From positions 1 to 5,023 of the forward strand of contig NZ_CAMVPU010000125.1 in NCBI RefSeq assembly GCF_947169445.1: a stretch of 5,023 bases of DNA, written 5' to 3'. A program made the position numbers and the translations under genes. Under the pieces are notes generated by a model, which saw only the letters and a list, made by a program, of their open reading frames with translations, did no database searches and was not told the origin of the DNA. Shown piece by piece: positions 4,880 through 5,023 of this stretch (position 1 is its first letter; each line of letters starts with the position of its first letter). This DNA comes from an uncultured Butyrivibrio sp. (GTDB taxonomy: Bacteria > Bacillota > Clostridia > Lachnospirales > Lachnospiraceae).

Positions 4880-4887
4880 TAAAAAAG
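4880..4887 (+). repeat. Candidate right attachment repeat (TAAAAAAG)
   Basis: It matches 895-902 in direct orientation and lies 5 bp outside the 4862-4877 dyad. It falls about 10 bp from the terminator hairpin of the neighbouring minus-strand gene, so insertion would have been into the A/T-rich T-tract of that terminator. The match is short and A-rich. Confidence 0.25.
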
Positions 4888-4890
4888 GGC

Positions 4891-4920
4891 AAAAGAAAAA
4901 CCGCTCAACTGAGCGGTTTT
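4891..4920 (-). terminator. Intrinsic terminator of the right-hand gene, possibly shared with the integrase gene
   Basis: AAAACCGCTC (4897-4906) and GAGCGGTTTT (4911-4920) form a perfect 10-bp stem with loop AACT. On the minus strand the hairpin runs into TTTTTCTTTT (4900 down to 4891), a strong T-tract. On the plus strand only four Ts follow the G/C-rich stem, so it would work less well for the integrase gene. The stop codon of the minus-strand gene (4919-4921) overlaps the stem. Confidence 0.85.
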
Positions 4921-5023
4921 AATCAATCGGAGTGACGTGATTCGAAGAATCACCCATCTCTGAAACATGCATGGAAAGGAGGTTTGCGACATCCTTTTCC
5001 TTTAGGAACCACTTTAAGAACCA
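4919..5023 (-). CDS. C-terminal 34 codons of an unidentified minus-strand gene
   Basis: The minus-strand frame is open from the right edge to TAA (4919-4921). It reads WFLKWFLKEKDVANLL... and ends ...SSNHVTPID. The stop is immediately followed by a strong terminator in the same direction, which supports a real gene end. The fragment is too short to name. It is convergent with the integrase gene and oriented like the two genes at the left edge, so it is probably part of the host chromosome. A small dyad, GTGATTC-GAA-GAATCAC (4937-4953), lies within it. Confidence 0.6.
   Translation of the reverse strand, partial: WFLKWFLKEKDVANLLSMHVSEMGDSSNHVTPID

Larger units (their letters stand above)
895..4887 (+). 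mobile_element. Putative minimal replicating integrative element (primase-like, SF3 helicase, tyrosine integrase)
   Basis: A plus-strand block of three genes is inserted between minus-strand neighbours: CHC2 zinc-finger protein, D5/P4-type helicase and tyrosine recombinase. It is preceded by an iteron-rich control region. Neighbouring pri and rep genes plus an integrase are the replication and integration core of phage-inducible chromosomal islands and similar satellites. No structural, packaging, relaxase, repressor or excisionase gene is seen. The limits come from the 8-bp direct repeat TAAAAAAG (895-902 and 4880-4887), which lies just outside the outermost CCAAATG/CATTTGG-type repeats. The gene content is well supported. 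The exact ends are weakly supported, because an 8-bp A-rich match can arise by chance. Confidence 0.55.

Noticed and set aside
4974..4984. GGAAAGGAGG on the plus strand as a ribosome binding site
   Set aside because: No start codon or open plus-strand frame follows at a suitable distance. It is antisense to the minus-strand gene end.

Overview
The window looks like chromosomal DNA of a low-GC Gram-positive bacterium, most likely a clostridial (Lachnospiraceae-like) Bacillota. This is an inference from the A/T-rich intergenic DNA, strong GGAGG ribosome binding sites, lysine-rich proteins and the type of mobile element present. No sequence search was possible.

Layout. The left flank (1 to about 890) carries two minus-strand genes: the first 17 codons of a probable BlaI/MecI-family repressor (1-53) and a 190-residue coiled-coil protein of unknown function (157-729). 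The right flank (4919-5023) carries the last 34 codons of another minus-strand gene, followed by an intrinsic terminator. Between them, on the plus strand, lies a compact module of about 4 kb: a non-coding control region (about 895-1400), a CHC2 zinc-finger primase-like gene (1402-2010), an overlapping SF3 (D5/P4-type) helicase gene (1982-3376), a repeat-rich spacer (3377-3533) and a tyrosine integrase gene (3534-4850).

I read the middle as a minimal replicating integrative element with only primase-like, helicase and integrase functions. I see no capsid, relaxase, repressor, excisionase or cargo gene. Its control region has two sets of repeats with a period of about 11 bp, in opposite orientation, flanking an 84-bp stretch that is about 76% A/T. 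This is the plan described for SaPI/PICI replication origins fired by an SF3 Rep. The -35 box of a good promoter overlaps the last repeat. The resulting transcript would cross two intrinsic terminator-like hairpins and a possible 40-codon leader ORF whose stop codon overlaps the primase gene's ribosome binding site. Together these suggest Rep-dependent autoregulation plus attenuation.

Repeats related to the left-hand set (CATTTGG, inverse of CCAAATG) also lie just after the integrase gene. A short direct repeat, TAAAAAAG, sits just outside both sets. The element may therefore run from about 895 to 4887, inserted beside the T-tract of the right-hand gene's terminator. These boundaries are tentative.
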